The position numbers and the translations under genes are program-made. Positions 8,313 to 16,790 of a DNA stretch of 64,000 bases are shown here, one piece after another. A model generated the notes under the pieces. It made no database searches, was not told where the DNA came from, and saw nothing but the letters and a program-made list of their open reading frames with translations. Origin of the DNA: Paenibacillus antarcticus (GTDB lineage Bacteria > Bacillota > Bacilli > Paenibacillales > Paenibacillaceae); contig NZ_LVJI01000025.1 in assembly GCF_001637225.1 (NCBI RefSeq), forward strand, positions 35,474-99,473, read 5' to 3'. Within the stretch, counting starts at the first letter, position 1, and each line of letters starts with the position of its first letter.

Positions 8313-8340
8313 ATTATATCACTTCTACACTGGAATGTAA
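8313..8340 (-). promoter_or_regulatory. sigma-A promoter of cimA
   Basis: On the minus strand TTACAT, a 16-bp spacer and a perfect TATAAT (complement of 8313-8318). The predicted start near 8306 leaves a ~40-base leader, too short for a T-box or leucine attenuator. Confidence 0.6.
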
Positions 8341-8445
8341 CAAAGAATTGAATATTTTGTAATGTACATCAATCTTGACCTATAGTTAGTCGGGGGTTAT
8401 GCTGACACTTGAGTTCATTTATTTAGGTGAAGAAGGGGTTTTAGC

Positions 8446-9738
8446 GTGAGAACAATCGATGAATATTATCCAGCGAATGGCAGGGTTATACTTCATGTCG
8501 ATATGAATGCTTTCTACTGCTCGGTACATGAAGCGGAAGAACCCAATAAATATCGTGGCAAGCCTACAGCCGTAGCGGGAAGTGTTGAACTTCGTAAAGG
8601 GATCATTGTGACTTGCTCCTATGCTGCTAGACGCTTAGGTATTTCTACAGGAATGCTTGTGAATCAAGCATTAAAGAAATGCCCTAACTTGATCGTAATA
8701 CCACCCGATTTCACTGCCTATCGTAAATATTCTAATGCGTTTATGAAGATAGCCTACGAATACACACCTTGTATGGAAGCGACATCTATAGATGAATGTT
8801 ATTTAGACATCACAGGCTCCAAACAGTTCGGTACCCCTCAGGAGATTGCTGCGATCATTCAGGAGAGAATATATATGGAGTTGTCTCTTCCGTGCTCTGT
8901 AGGTATTGCGCCGAATAAATTACTGGCGAAGATGGCATCAGATATGAATAAACCTAATGGGTTAACTGTACTTCGAATTCGAGATGTACCTAAGATTTTG
9001 TGGGATAAGCCGTGTGATCAATTATTTGGTATTGGAGGCAGAACAGCAGATAAGTTAAAGAAATTAAACATTCATACGATTGGGCAGTTAGCGAACAGTG
9101 AGGAAATGCTGCTGACACAAACATTTGGTGTGTTAGGTGTGTGGATGAAACAGGCAGCCAATGGATTGGATCAGTCTCCTGTGTTAGAAAATCGTGAGCA
9201 GAGTAAGTCCATAGGGCACACGACGACACTCCCATCAGATATTTATTTGAAAGAAGATGTTCACAGAGTTCTTTTAAATCTGAGCGATCAGGTGGCTCGT
9301 AGGTTGCGACGTAAACAAATGGTTGCGGGTGCGATCCAGATTACCATTCGAACACCTGATATGAAGACGATTACTCGAACGCATACACTTAGTGCACCAA
9401 CAGAGAATACAGAGGATATTTATGCGAAAGCATGCCAATTATATAATGAACACTGGAGTTGGGATAAGTCTGTGAGATTATTGGGGGTGACGTTGCAACA
9501 ACTTATGCCAAAAGAAGACTCAGCGATTCAATTAGATTTATTTAATTATGAGCAGCATCCTAAGAAAGAATCCTTAACCAAAGCCATGGATTTATTGCGC
9601 AATAAGTACGGAGAGAATGCAGTCCTGACAGCTGGAATGCTTGGGGATGATCCTTCTGTTTTAATTAAAAATCATAAAATTAGAGGGACGTCGTTACAGA
9701 TGGATTTCAGGGATAAAGAAAATGAAAATTTGTCATAA
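8446..9738 (+). CDS. dinB: Y-family DNA polymerase (Pol IV / DinB type)
   Basis: 430 residues, close to B. subtilis YqjH. Catalytic motifs are HVDMNAFYCSVH near residues 17-28 (first metal Asp) and SIDECYLD near 114-121 (Asp-Glu pair). The two helix-hairpin-helix thumb segments (IGGRTADKLKKLNIHTIGQL) and a little-finger domain follow. A QLDLF sequence near residue 362 fits the sliding-clamp binding motif. It extends primers past damaged bases with low fidelity. The start is GTG with AAGGGG upstream. No LexA box of the GAAC-N4-GTTC kind is visible in the upstream region, so SOS control is not apparent. Confidence 0.95.
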   Translation: MRTIDEYYPANGRVILHVDMNAFYCSVHEAEEPNKYRGKPTAVAGSVELRKGIIVTCSYAARRLGISTGMLVNQALKKCPNLIVIPPDFTAYRKYSNAFMKIAYEYTPCMEATSIDECYLDITGSKQFGTPQEIAAIIQERIYMELSLPCSVGIAPNKLLAKMASDMNKPNGLTVLRIRDVPKILWDKPCDQLFGIGGRTADKLKKLNIHTIGQLANSEEMLLTQTFGVLGVWMKQAANGLDQSPVLENREQSKSIGHTTTLPSDIYLKEDVHRVLLNLSDQVARRLRRKQMVAGAIQITIRTPDMKTITRTHTLSAPTENTEDIYAKACQLYNEHWSWDKSVRLLGVTLQQLMPKEDSAIQLDLFNYEQHPKKESLTKAMDLLRNKYGENAVLTAGMLGDDPSVLIKNHKIRGTSLQMDFRDKENENLS

Positions 9739-9773
9739 ATGTGAAAGTGATTTGAAATTATGTTTGAAATCAA

Positions 9774-9802
9774 TTGAAAATTCATTTTTTTTGGTTTAAT
9801 AT
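9774..9802 (+). promoter_or_regulatory. sigma-A promoter of the ferredoxin gene
   Basis: TTGAAA (9774-9779), 17-bp spacer, TAATAT (9797-9802), about 60 bp before the ferredoxin start. Confidence 0.55.
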
Positions 9803-9870
9803 TATGGCTAATGATCTTTTTACTTATAGACAGTAATGAATGAATGGGTATACAGGAGGAAGAGAGAAAT

Positions 9871-10113
9871 ATGGCTAAATATACATGGGTTGAGAAAGAT
9901 ACGTGCATTGCATGTGGTGCATGTGGTGCAACAGCGCCTGACATTTATGATTATGATGATGAGGGAATTGCTGAAGTCATCTATAAGAGTGATTGTAATC
10001 ATGGTAATACAGAAATACCTGAAAGTTTGTATGACGATTTAGATGATGCAAGTGATGGTTGTCCTACAGATTCCATCAAGATTGCAGATGAACCTTTTAA
10101 TAAAGAGGGATAA
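9871..10113 (+). CDS. fer: ferredoxin, single [4Fe-4S] Bacillus type
   Basis: 80 residues. Cysteines CIACGACG (CxxCxxC, residues ~11-17) plus the distant Cys in GCPTDSI give one [4Fe-4S] cluster; the second cluster of clostridial ferredoxins is missing, as is usual in Bacillus Fer. The protein is very acidic. It is a small cytoplasmic electron carrier. The start ATG is 10 bases after AGGAGG; the upstream ATG at 9844 precedes that site and is rejected. It is monocistronic between its own promoter and a strong terminator. Confidence 0.95.
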   Translation: MAKYTWVEKDTCIACGACGATAPDIYDYDDEGIAEVIYKSDCNHGNTEIPESLYDDLDDASDGCPTDSIKIADEPFNKEG

Positions 10114-10131
10114 TAATAGCTCTAACTAAAT

Positions 10132-10181
10132 GTAGACATTCTGATTCGGTAAAATTCCGAGTGTGAGTGTCTATTTTTTTT
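10132..10181 (+). terminator. intrinsic terminator of the ferredoxin gene
   Basis: Stem TAGACA...TGTCTA (10133-10138 with 10168-10173) continued inward by TTCGG/CCGA, followed by a run of eight T. Confidence 0.8.
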
Positions 10182-10229
10182 GTCTATTTCTGCCGATATA
10201 AACAATAAAACAATATTTTGGAGGTCCAG

Positions 10230-11645
10230 ATGAAGGATTTGTTATACCTCAAAAAATATGTAGAGTTACATTCTGATAATAAAATGGGATGGTACTTATT
10301 AGGTAAGGAATATGAAAAGAACGGCGAGGAAGGTAAGGCCAATTATTGTTTCAATCAATCAGGCGAGGTATATGAGGCTTTCGAACTGAGCAAAGCGCCA
10401 GATGATCTTTGGATGGAATACCAATATAGAGTATTGCAGGAATCACGTGATAAAGAGAGACGTTTGAACAAAATTCGTATTCTATTACTGGGATTAGTGA
10501 TGATATTTCTAATTTTTACACCGATGAACAATATCCCAGGTCATCCTAGCGCATCTAATGTGGAAGAGCAGATGGTAACAAGTGTTAACGGACAGCAACC
10601 TGGGTTAGTACCTGATGTGAACGAAAAGAAGGTTGGGAAAGTAAGTCCAATATTTACTGCTCAAGCGTTAGGCTCTATTCAGGATAGGTCGCGTACGTTA
10701 TCTTCGATGTTGAATCATCCTGTAACTTTACCAGTGAATTTGGTTGTGCTAGGCATGGGACGACAAGATAAATGGTTATTATGGAAGCACGGTATGCCGA
10801 TTGCTTTTACTTTAAAGAAAAATGAAGATTCAGCAGTGACTTATCAATCATATAATCGGGATGAATGTGATTGTAAACCTCCAGAGGAGCCAAAGCTTAA
10901 GGAATCTGCAGAAGAGTGGATTAAGGAGCAAGAAGATTTGTTAGTTCTCTCTAGAGCTATTCGATCCTTCACACAACAAGAAGGTAGAGTACCCGTCAGT
11001 CTCAGTGAATTGGTTCAGCCTTTCCCTCGTAATGTCCTCTCTGGATCAACAGATAATATGAAACGTCATTTCAGAGAGCTTAGTGCAACATACGCTGAAG
11101 GTGGAGATGGGGAAGGATCTTCAACCCCAGTGCAGAATAAAGGTGATATATTACCAACAGCGGGATCAACATTAGCATCTGCTATAGGGGATGATGTCTA
11201 TTTCAAAAATCCTATAGAAGTGATTGTTGACAAAAATAATCATCGGTTAGCTGTCGTTAGTGGCAATATTATGTTACGTAATTATAAAGTAGGATTAGGT
11301 GGAGCGAAGACACCAGAAGAAGAATTTGTTATATCGGACAAGGTTGTGAATCCAAATGGAAGTGCAACGGGGGAATTTGGTAGTCGGGGAATGCAGTTAT
11401 CTGATAGCAGGTATGCTATTCATGGGACGGATGAACCCAATAGTATTGGACGTGATGAATCAAATGGTTGTGTCCGTATGTCGAAGGAAGATGTGGAAGA
11501 ATTATTTGATCTCATTCCTATGGGGACGAAAGTACGAATTGTGAAAGGGGAGCTGCCTGATGCCATACTGGTTCCTAAAGATCGTTATCAAACGCAGCAT
11601 AAACATGATCAGACGAACCCCCATAAAACGTACCATTGGCTCTAA
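10230..11645 (+). CDS. L,D-transpeptidase (YkuD domain), membrane-anchored
   Basis: About 471 residues. The first ~75 residues look like a TPR-type helical repeat region (YVELHSDNKMGWYLLGKEYEKNGEEGKANYCF). A membrane segment follows at ~80-100 (ILLLGLVMIFLIF), then a long extracellular spacer and a C-terminal YkuD domain with the catalytic signature HGTDEPNS...SNGCVRM. The domain forms 3-3 peptidoglycan cross-links or attaches proteins to the wall. The cytoplasmic TPR with extracellular YkuD layout is unusual compared with secreted YkuD but is seen in Paenibacillus. The ATG at 10230 is preceded by GGAGGT; a TTG at 10218 is too close to that site. Confidence 0.9.
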   Translation: MKDLLYLKKYVELHSDNKMGWYLLGKEYEKNGEEGKANYCFNQSGEVYEAFELSKAPDDLWMEYQYRVLQESRDKERRLNKIRILLLGLVMIFLIFTPMNNIPGHPSASNVEEQMVTSVNGQQPGLVPDVNEKKVGKVSPIFTAQALGSIQDRSRTLSSMLNHPVTLPVNLVVLGMGRQDKWLLWKHGMPIAFTLKKNEDSAVTYQSYNRDECDCKPPEEPKLKESAEEWIKEQEDLLVLSRAIRSFTQQEGRVPVSLSELVQPFPRNVLSGSTDNMKRHFRELSATYAEGGDGEGSSTPVQNKGDILPTAGSTLASAIGDDVYFKNPIEVIVDKNNHRLAVVSGNIMLRNYKVGLGGAKTPEEEFVISDKVVNPNGSATGEFGSRGMQLSDSRYAIHGTDEPNSIGRDESNGCVRMSKEDVEELFDLIPMGTKVRIVKGELPDAILVPKDRYQTQHKHDQTNPHKTYHWL

Positions 11646-11776
11646 CTGTTAACAATAAGTAAGACGATCATGACGATTATAACCAGAGATACACTGATAC
11701 CAACCCATAAGAGCGCTTTCTTGTTTACTTCCTGTTTGTTCTGATGAAGTGTCGGTGGTTTGCGTTTGGCTGTCAT
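11642..11776 (-). CDS. 44-residue single-pass membrane protein, unknown function
   Basis: A short open frame with ATG at 11776, a GAGAGGG ribosome binding site 9 bases upstream and TAG at 11642-11644. It encodes a basic, proline-containing head (TAKRKPPTLHQNKQ) and one membrane helix of ~22 residues (WVGISVSLVIIVMIVLLIV). It overlaps the last codons of the L,D-transpeptidase gene by 4 bp on the opposite strand. Coding character, ribosome binding site and topology make it credible; I do not recognise the family. Confidence 0.6.
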   Translation of the reverse strand: MTAKRKPPTLHQNKQEVNKKALLWVGISVSLVIIVMIVLLIVNS

Positions 11777-11938
11777 AAAGATCAACCCTCTCTCTATCAT
11801 TTTCAGTGGCTATCCCAATTGTAATAGGTTTGTTTGTAAATTGCTATAGCGCTATTTTGGAGATATTGTGGAACATTAAAGGGTTGTATTACTTTCTTTT
11901 TAGTCCGTAAAAGGCTAAAATGAAGTACAGAGAAAAAT

Positions 11939-13057
11939 GTGGATGGAGTTGAAGATAAACCTGTGTTATACAGAAATATTGCTAAGCCGTTATTATTTAA
12001 AATAGATGCAGAGAAGGCGCATCATCTAGTCGTTGGAGGATTACATACTGCGGGTGCCGTACCAGGTGCAGCTAAAGCTTTGCATAGTATATGGGGAGTG
12101 GAAGAAACTTCAGATTTAGCAGTTGATTTGTTCGGATTACATTTCCCTACGCCAGTTGGCCTTGCAGCAGGATTAGATAAGAATGCGGCAGCTGTAGAGG
12201 GGTTCTCATCGATAGGGTTTGGATTTATGGAAGTAGGAACTGTCACACCTATAGGACAACCTGGGAATGATCAACCGCGTCTGTTCAGACTTCCAACAGA
12301 TGAAGCACTTATCAATCGCATGGGCTTCAATAATGAAGGTGCGGAAGCTATGGCTCGGAAGCTTTCTGGAAATCAAAGTCGACGAATTCCTGTGGCTATT
12401 AATATTGGGAAGAATAAAGTTACGCCAAACGAAGAAGCCTACATGGATTATCAGAAATGTATTCGTACGCTATACCCTTATGGTGATTTCTTTGTTGTAA
12501 ACATTAGTTCACCGAATACGCCGGACTTGCGTAATCTGCAGTATGGTAATGAACTATCTTCTCTTCTTGGCTTTATCATGGAAGAAATGAAGGAACAGTC
12601 CATTAAGCATGGTTCTTCTAAGCATATATTGGTAAAGATCGCACCAGATGTGAGCGATATAGAACTCGAGTCTATGATAGATGTTCTTGAATCAAGTGGC
12701 GTATCAGGAGTCATTGCGACGAATACAACCTTATCTCGTGAAGGACTGAATCATCAAAACGCCAAGGAAAGTGGAGGACTGAGTGGCAAACCGCTTCGAA
12801 GTCGATCTACAGAAATTATATCTCGCATTTATAAACGGAGTCATGGCCGCCTACCGATTATCGGTTCAGGGGGAATTTTTACTGGTAAAGATGCCTATGA
12901 GAAAATTAAGGCGGGGGCAAGTCTGGTTGAAATTTATACTGCCCTTATCTTTGAAGGGCCGGATGTGAATCGGAAAATACATGCAGAGTTAAGAAAATGC
13001 CTACAGCAGGATGGATTCAAGCATATATCAGAAGCGGTAGGTGCAGATCATAACTGA
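11939..13057 (+). CDS. pyrD: dihydroorotate dehydrogenase, class 2 (quinone)
   Basis: Up to 372 residues. It oxidises dihydroorotate to orotate in pyrimidine synthesis, passing electrons to membrane quinone. FMN-barrel motifs are GLAAGLDKNAAAV, GFGFMEVGTVTP, NRMGFNNEGA and IIGSGGIFTGKDAYEKIKAGASLVEIYT. NISSPNTPDLRNLQYG carries the class 2 catalytic serine, and the N-terminal helical extension (YRNIAKPLLFKIDAEKAHHLV) is the quinone-binding part. Start uncertain: GTG at 11939 gives the longest protein, but GTG at 11963 (MLYRNIAKP) fits the family start better; neither has a strong ribosome binding site. A class 2 enzyme outside a pyr operon is notable in Bacillales, which mostly use PyrD/PyrK. 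Confidence 0.93.
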   Translation: MDGVEDKPVLYRNIAKPLLFKIDAEKAHHLVVGGLHTAGAVPGAAKALHSIWGVEETSDLAVDLFGLHFPTPVGLAAGLDKNAAAVEGFSSIGFGFMEVGTVTPIGQPGNDQPRLFRLPTDEALINRMGFNNEGAEAMARKLSGNQSRRIPVAINIGKNKVTPNEEAYMDYQKCIRTLYPYGDFFVVNISSPNTPDLRNLQYGNELSSLLGFIMEEMKEQSIKHGSSKHILVKIAPDVSDIELESMIDVLESSGVSGVIATNTTLSREGLNHQNAKESGGLSGKPLRSRSTEIISRIYKRSHGRLPIIGSGGIFTGKDAYEKIKAGASLVEIYTALIFEGPDVNRKIHAELRKCLQQDGFKHISEAVGADHN

Positions 13058-13086
13058 AGGTGAACAGATAGGAGGCTCGGTGGAAT

Positions 13087-13905
13087 ATGGGGATAGACAA
13101 CAGGGATTGGAGCATGTTTTTGCTCCCATATGAACAGTCAGTAGAAGAACTTAAAGTTAAGTTTAAAACGATGCGTTCTGAATTGAAGAAGCGTGAAGAA
13201 TATGCTCCCATTGAGTTTGTAACAGGTAGAGTCAAGAAAATATCTAGCATTCTCAATAAGGCAAAGCGCCTAAATGTTCCTATGGACCAACTTGAGAGTG
13301 GGATCGAGGATATAGCGGGAATTCGGATCATGTGCCAATTCGTCGAAGATATACGGCGCGTAGCTGAATATATTCGTAATCGCAAAGATCTGAAAGTACT
13401 GTATGAGAAAGATTATATTACGAATTATAAGGAAAGTGGTTATCGTAGCTTTCATATGATTATTGAATATCCAGTACAAACCGCTCTTGGACAGAAAATT
13501 GTTCTAGCTGAAATTCAAATCCGTACATTAGCGATGAACTTCTGGGCTACCATTGAACATTCCCTTAGTTATAAATACCGTGAGAGCTTACCAGATAATA
13601 TTCGCAAACGGTTGACGAAGGCAGGAGAAGCTGCATCTATATTGGATAACGAGATGTCGAGTATCCGTGAAGATATATTAGAAGCACAGATGCAATTTGA
13701 GGAAGATTCAAATGTTACAACACAGGTTCTTTCACTTATCCACCAGTTGTATTTCTATCATTTGGTTAATGAGGCTATTGGATTCCAAGATCGATTCAAT
13801 GACATCTGGCAGAGACATGATATGGATGAGATGAAGTTGTTATTGGATGAGGTGAAGCAACTGATTACTTTAACAAAAAAAGGTCAGAATCCCGATGAAA
13901 TATGA
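13087..13905 (+). CDS. relQ: small alarmone synthetase (RelQ/YjbM type (p)ppGpp synthetase)
   Basis: 272 residues, longer than B. subtilis YjbM (~211). The synthetase core is complete: FVTGRVKKISSILNKAK, DIAGIRIMCQFVEDI, KESGYRSFHMII and the Glu-containing VLAEIQIRTLAMNFWATIEHSLSYKY. There is no hydrolase, TGS or ACT domain. It transfers pyrophosphate from ATP to GDP/GTP to make (p)ppGpp. The extra ~50 residues are a helical C-terminal tail. The gene overlaps the DUF309 gene by 11 bp, suggesting coupled translation. Confidence 0.93.
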   Translation: MGIDNRDWSMFLLPYEQSVEELKVKFKTMRSELKKREEYAPIEFVTGRVKKISSILNKAKRLNVPMDQLESGIEDIAGIRIMCQFVEDIRRVAEYIRNRKDLKVLYEKDYITNYKESGYRSFHMIIEYPVQTALGQKIVLAEIQIRTLAMNFWATIEHSLSYKYRESLPDNIRKRLTKAGEAASILDNEMSSIREDILEAQMQFEEDSNVTTQVLSLIHQLYFYHLVNEAIGFQDRFNDIWQRHDMDEMKLLLDEVKQLITLTKKGQNPDEI

Positions 13906-14365
13906 GAATTTATATCTTTCTTATCTCATCTATTTCAATCGAGATCAAGACTATTTCGAATGTCATGAGGTACTAGAAGAACTGTGGCTTCATAATAATC
14001 GCGATCCACTATATAAAGGACTGCTTCAGGTGGCAGTAGGGCTGTATCATTTCCGTAATAATAATGTAACAGGTGGTAGGAAGATGTTGCACAGTGCTGC
14101 AGATCAACTGGAGAAATACCCTGTGGACACGCTTGGTATTGAGATGGGTTCATTAGTAAGCCAAGTGCGCCTTTATGCTAAGAAATTAGAGCAATATGAG
14201 GAGTCTCCATTTCCGTATTACGACCTTACCATTATTATTGTTGATCCAGAACTGCAACTTGCGGTAGATTGTGTTGAAGGAACAATTATACCTAATATTC
14301 CGCAACGGCGGGGACCGGAGCCACCGGATCGTCCGAGGAATAGACAGTCACATGTGGATGAATAA
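13895..14365 (+). CDS. DUF309 family protein
   Basis: 156 residues. The DUF309 motif is clear: YFECHEVLEELWLH, then LYKGLLQVAVGLYHFRNNNVTGGRKMLHSA, all helical with the conserved H-E-E pattern that suggests a metal or ligand site. Its biochemical role is unknown. It overlaps the end of relQ by 11 bp. The C-terminus is Pro/Arg-rich (NIPQRRGPEPPDRPRNR) and probably disordered. Confidence 0.85.
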   Translation: MKYENLYLSYLIYFNRDQDYFECHEVLEELWLHNNRDPLYKGLLQVAVGLYHFRNNNVTGGRKMLHSAADQLEKYPVDTLGIEMGSLVSQVRLYAKKLEQYEESPFPYYDLTIIIVDPELQLAVDCVEGTIIPNIPQRRGPEPPDRPRNRQSHVDE

Positions 14366-14409
14366 TCTTGGTTAGTGGACAATGTTACCTTTGGTATAAT
14401 GTATGAAAC

Positions 14410-14437
14410 AACCCGCTATGATACCTCATAGCGGGTT
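14410..14437 (+). terminator. hairpin after the relQ-DUF309 pair
   Basis: Perfect 12-bp stem AACCCGCTATGA / TCATAGCGGGTT with a 4-base loop. The following bases (GCTCCG) are not T-rich, so it may stabilise or terminate only weakly. Confidence 0.6.
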
Positions 14438-14525
14438 GCTCCGTAAATAGAAGTTATGTTTGAATTAATCTGTTTTGTAAGAAGAGGTAGAATAGCAGTT
14501 ATAGTTATCAAGGAGGTGGATCACA

Positions 14526-15275
14526 ATGAGTGGTGGAAAACGGACGACGCAAAGAATTGATAAAATTCTGGCTCATATAGGCTATGGTTCGAGAAATGAT
14601 ATAAAAATCATGGTGAAGCAAGGATTTATTAAGGTGAATAGCGTCATTGTGAAAGATAGAGGCTTGCACGTGGATCCTTATAAAGATTCTATTGAGGTAA
14701 ATGGCGAGAGGGTTGAATACAAAGAGTTTATCTATCTTATGTTGCATAAGCCTCCTGGGGTAGTGTCCGCTACAGAAGATAAGCGAGAAGCTACTGTGTT
14801 AGACCTAATAGACTCTAAGGATTCTGTGTTTGAACTCTTTCCTGTGGGAAGACTAGATAAAGACACAGAGGGATTACTGTTGCTAACGAATGATGGGAAG
14901 CTTGCACACAGCCTTTTGTCTCCGCGAAGACATGTACCTAAGACCTATGAGGCACTTGTTGATGGGGATGTTGGGCCGGATGATGTTTTGCAGTTCGCTG
15001 CTGGAGTTACGCTCGATGATGGGTACAAGACGTTACCTGGCGAGTTAGTTGTGCATAGTCAGGAGCATGGAGATCGGGTGATTTCTAAGATTTCACTGAC
15101 GATACATGAAGGGAAGTTTCATCAAGTCAAGCGGATGTTCGAGGCTGTTGGTAAAAAGGTGATCTATCTCAAACGTGTTCAGATGGGGCAACTCAATCTT
15201 GATCCTACACTAGAAATTGGAACATATCGAGAATTGACCCCAGAAGAGTTATCCTTGTTAGTGAAGGAATCATAA
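14526..15275 (+). CDS. rsuA: RsuA/RluB-type ribosomal RNA pseudouridine synthase
   Basis: 249 residues. An N-terminal S4 RNA-binding domain (RIDKILAHIGYGSRNDIKIMVKQGFIKVNSVIVKD) precedes the catalytic domain with GRLDKDTEGLLLLTNDG, where the Asp is the nucleophile, and HEGKFHQVKRMF. It converts a specific rRNA uridine to pseudouridine. The RsuA subgroup (small-subunit rRNA) is the best fit but RluB/RluE cannot be excluded by eye. Start supported by a very strong AAGGAGGT. Confidence 0.9.
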   Translation: MSGGKRTTQRIDKILAHIGYGSRNDIKIMVKQGFIKVNSVIVKDRGLHVDPYKDSIEVNGERVEYKEFIYLMLHKPPGVVSATEDKREATVLDLIDSKDSVFELFPVGRLDKDTEGLLLLTNDGKLAHSLLSPRRHVPKTYEALVDGDVGPDDVLQFAAGVTLDDGYKTLPGELVVHSQEHGDRVISKISLTIHEGKFHQVKRMFEAVGKKVIYLKRVQMGQLNLDPTLEIGTYRELTPEELSLLVKES

Positions 15276-15322
15276 TAGATAGATGTAGATAAATATAGAG
15301 ATAGAAAAGGATGGATGGAGAA

Positions 15323-16123
15323 ATGAAATACAAACTAATTGCACTGGACCTAGACGGTACACTTCTGAATGATGATCATGATATAAGTGAACAGACAATG
15401 GAGACGGTAAAGGAAGTATCTAAGCAAGGAGCAGAGATTATTGTATGTACAGGCCGTGGCCCTCAGAACTCCATTCCCTTTATGGAAAAGATGGGATTAA
15501 TGGGATATGTTATCAGTCATAATGGCGCAGCCACTGCAAAGGTCGAGACAAGAGAAATTGTTCATCAATTCTCAATGGACTCAGGGGCTTTAACACCGTA
15601 TATTGAATATTGTCGTGAGAAGGATATTCATTTTGACGTAAATACAGCGTTTGAAATGTTCGTTGAAAGTGTGGAGAATCTGAAAGTAGAGGTTCGTAGT
15701 ATGTATGAGAACTTTTTGACTTTACCTTTTAATTTGCCAGCATGGACTGACTTAAAGGATCCTATCGTGAAATTTACGATGTTCGGTGAGTCGGCACAAT
15801 TGGATGAGGCTTATAAGGAATTTAGCACATGGACATCTGATCTTAATATGCTTCGTAGTGGTGAATACTTCATTGACCTGATGGATAAAGAGGCTTCTAA
15901 AGGAAATGCACTTAAACAGTTTGCTATAAAACGAGGAATTCAACAGGAAGAGATTCTGGCTATAGGGAATTATCATAACGATATTACGATGCTTACCTAT
16001 GCTGGTAAAGGTATCGCAATGGATAATTCTCCGATAGAAGTTAAAGCAGCTGCTGATGAAATAACGCTATCGAATAATGAAGATGGTGTGCATGTTGCTC
16101 TTCTTAAATATTGCCTTTCATAA
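15323..16123 (+). CDS. Cof-type HAD-superfamily phosphatase
   Basis: About 266 residues. HAD motif I is LDLDGTLL at residues ~8-15, motif II CTGRGP, motif III Lys in KGNALKQFA, and motif IV IGNYHNDITML. The large C2B cap between motifs II and III marks the Cof/YcsE group of sugar-phosphate or nucleotide phosphatases. Substrate unknown. ATG at 15323 is placed 6 bases after GGAG; the ATG at 15311 lies on that site. It follows rsuA by 47 bp and is probably co-transcribed. Confidence 0.9.
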   Translation: MKYKLIALDLDGTLLNDDHDISEQTMETVKEVSKQGAEIIVCTGRGPQNSIPFMEKMGLMGYVISHNGAATAKVETREIVHQFSMDSGALTPYIEYCREKDIHFDVNTAFEMFVESVENLKVEVRSMYENFLTLPFNLPAWTDLKDPIVKFTMFGESAQLDEAYKEFSTWTSDLNMLRSGEYFIDLMDKEASKGNALKQFAIKRGIQQEEILAIGNYHNDITMLTYAGKGIAMDNSPIEVKAAADEITLSNNEDGVHVALLKYCLS

Positions 16124-16150
16124 TAGAAATTGATAAATAAATCAGCCTTT

Positions 16151-16200
16151 AGACTACCCTTTCTGCATAACAAGCGGATTGAGGTAGTCTTATTTTGTTT
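16151..16200 (+). terminator. intrinsic terminator after the HAD gene
   Basis: AGACTACC (16151-16158) pairs with GGTAGTCT (16183-16190), followed by TATTTTGTTT. Confidence 0.65.
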
Positions 16201-16220
16201 AAATAACAAATAATATATCC

Positions 16221-16258
16221 TTGCACTTTGTTATTTATTAGTATAAAATTAAATTGTG
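16221..16258 (+). promoter_or_regulatory. ohr promoter with OhrR-type operator
   Basis: TTGCAC (16221-16226), 17-bp spacer, TAAAAT (16244-16249). The -10 is embedded in TAAAATTAAATTGTG (16244-16258), which matches the B. subtilis OhrR site TACAATTAAATTGTA at 13 of 15 positions. A bound OhrR would cover the -10, as expected for peroxide-relieved repression. Confidence 0.7.
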
Positions 16259-16292
16259 CACAACCAATATAACGAGATAGGGGATATTAATA

Positions 16293-16718
16293 ATGACAAA
16301 AACATTATTTACAACAACAGTAACAGTTGCTGGGGGAAGAGAAGGAGTAGCCGTTTCTGAGGATGGAAACTTTACAGTTGAAATTGCGATGCCTGGGACC
16401 CCTAGGGCAATAGAGATACCTGAAGCAACGAATCCGGAACAACTATTTGCAGCTGGATATGCGGCTTGTTTTGATAGTGCTTTACAATCCGTTGGTAAAG
16501 TTGAGAAAGTAAATTTTGATTCCAAAGTAACGGCTAGTGTCAGTCTATTGATGGGCGAGATGCATCAATATAGCATAGCTGTAAAGTTAGCTGTAAAGGG
16601 AACGGGGATAGATCAAGAGAAATTCGAAGCGTTGGTTCATAAAGCGCATGAAATGTGTCCTTATTCCAAAGCTACTCGTGGCAATATAGACGTATCCTTT
16701 GAAATCACTGTGGATTAA
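16293..16718 (+). CDS. ohr: organic hydroperoxide resistance protein (Ohr, OsmC family)
   Basis: 141 residues, standard for Ohr. The two redox cysteines are present: YAACFDSAL (residue ~60) and MCPYSKATRGN (residue ~125). The enzyme reduces organic peroxides using dihydrolipoyl-type thiols. It is preceded by an OhrR-type operator over its promoter and faces ohrR across a shared terminator. Confidence 0.95.
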   Translation: MTKTLFTTTVTVAGGREGVAVSEDGNFTVEIAMPGTPRAIEIPEATNPEQLFAAGYAACFDSALQSVGKVEKVNFDSKVTASVSLLMGEMHQYSIAVKLAVKGTGIDQEKFEALVHKAHEMCPYSKATRGNIDVSFEITVD

Positions 16719-16750
16719 TATGTTATGGCGTCATAGACATTAGATCAAAC

Positions 16751-16790
16751 ACAAAAACGCTTGAGACTTCTCAAGCGTTTTTGTGTTTTA
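16751..16790. terminator. bidirectional terminator between ohr and ohrR
   Basis: Perfect 15-bp stem ACAAAAACGCTTGAG (16751-16765) with CTCAAGCGTTTTTGT (16770-16784), A-rich on one side and T-rich on the other, so it can stop both convergent genes. Confidence 0.9.

Noticed and set aside
8331..8445. SOS (LexA) box before dinB
   Set aside because: No GAAC-N4-GTTC palindrome is present between cimA and dinB.
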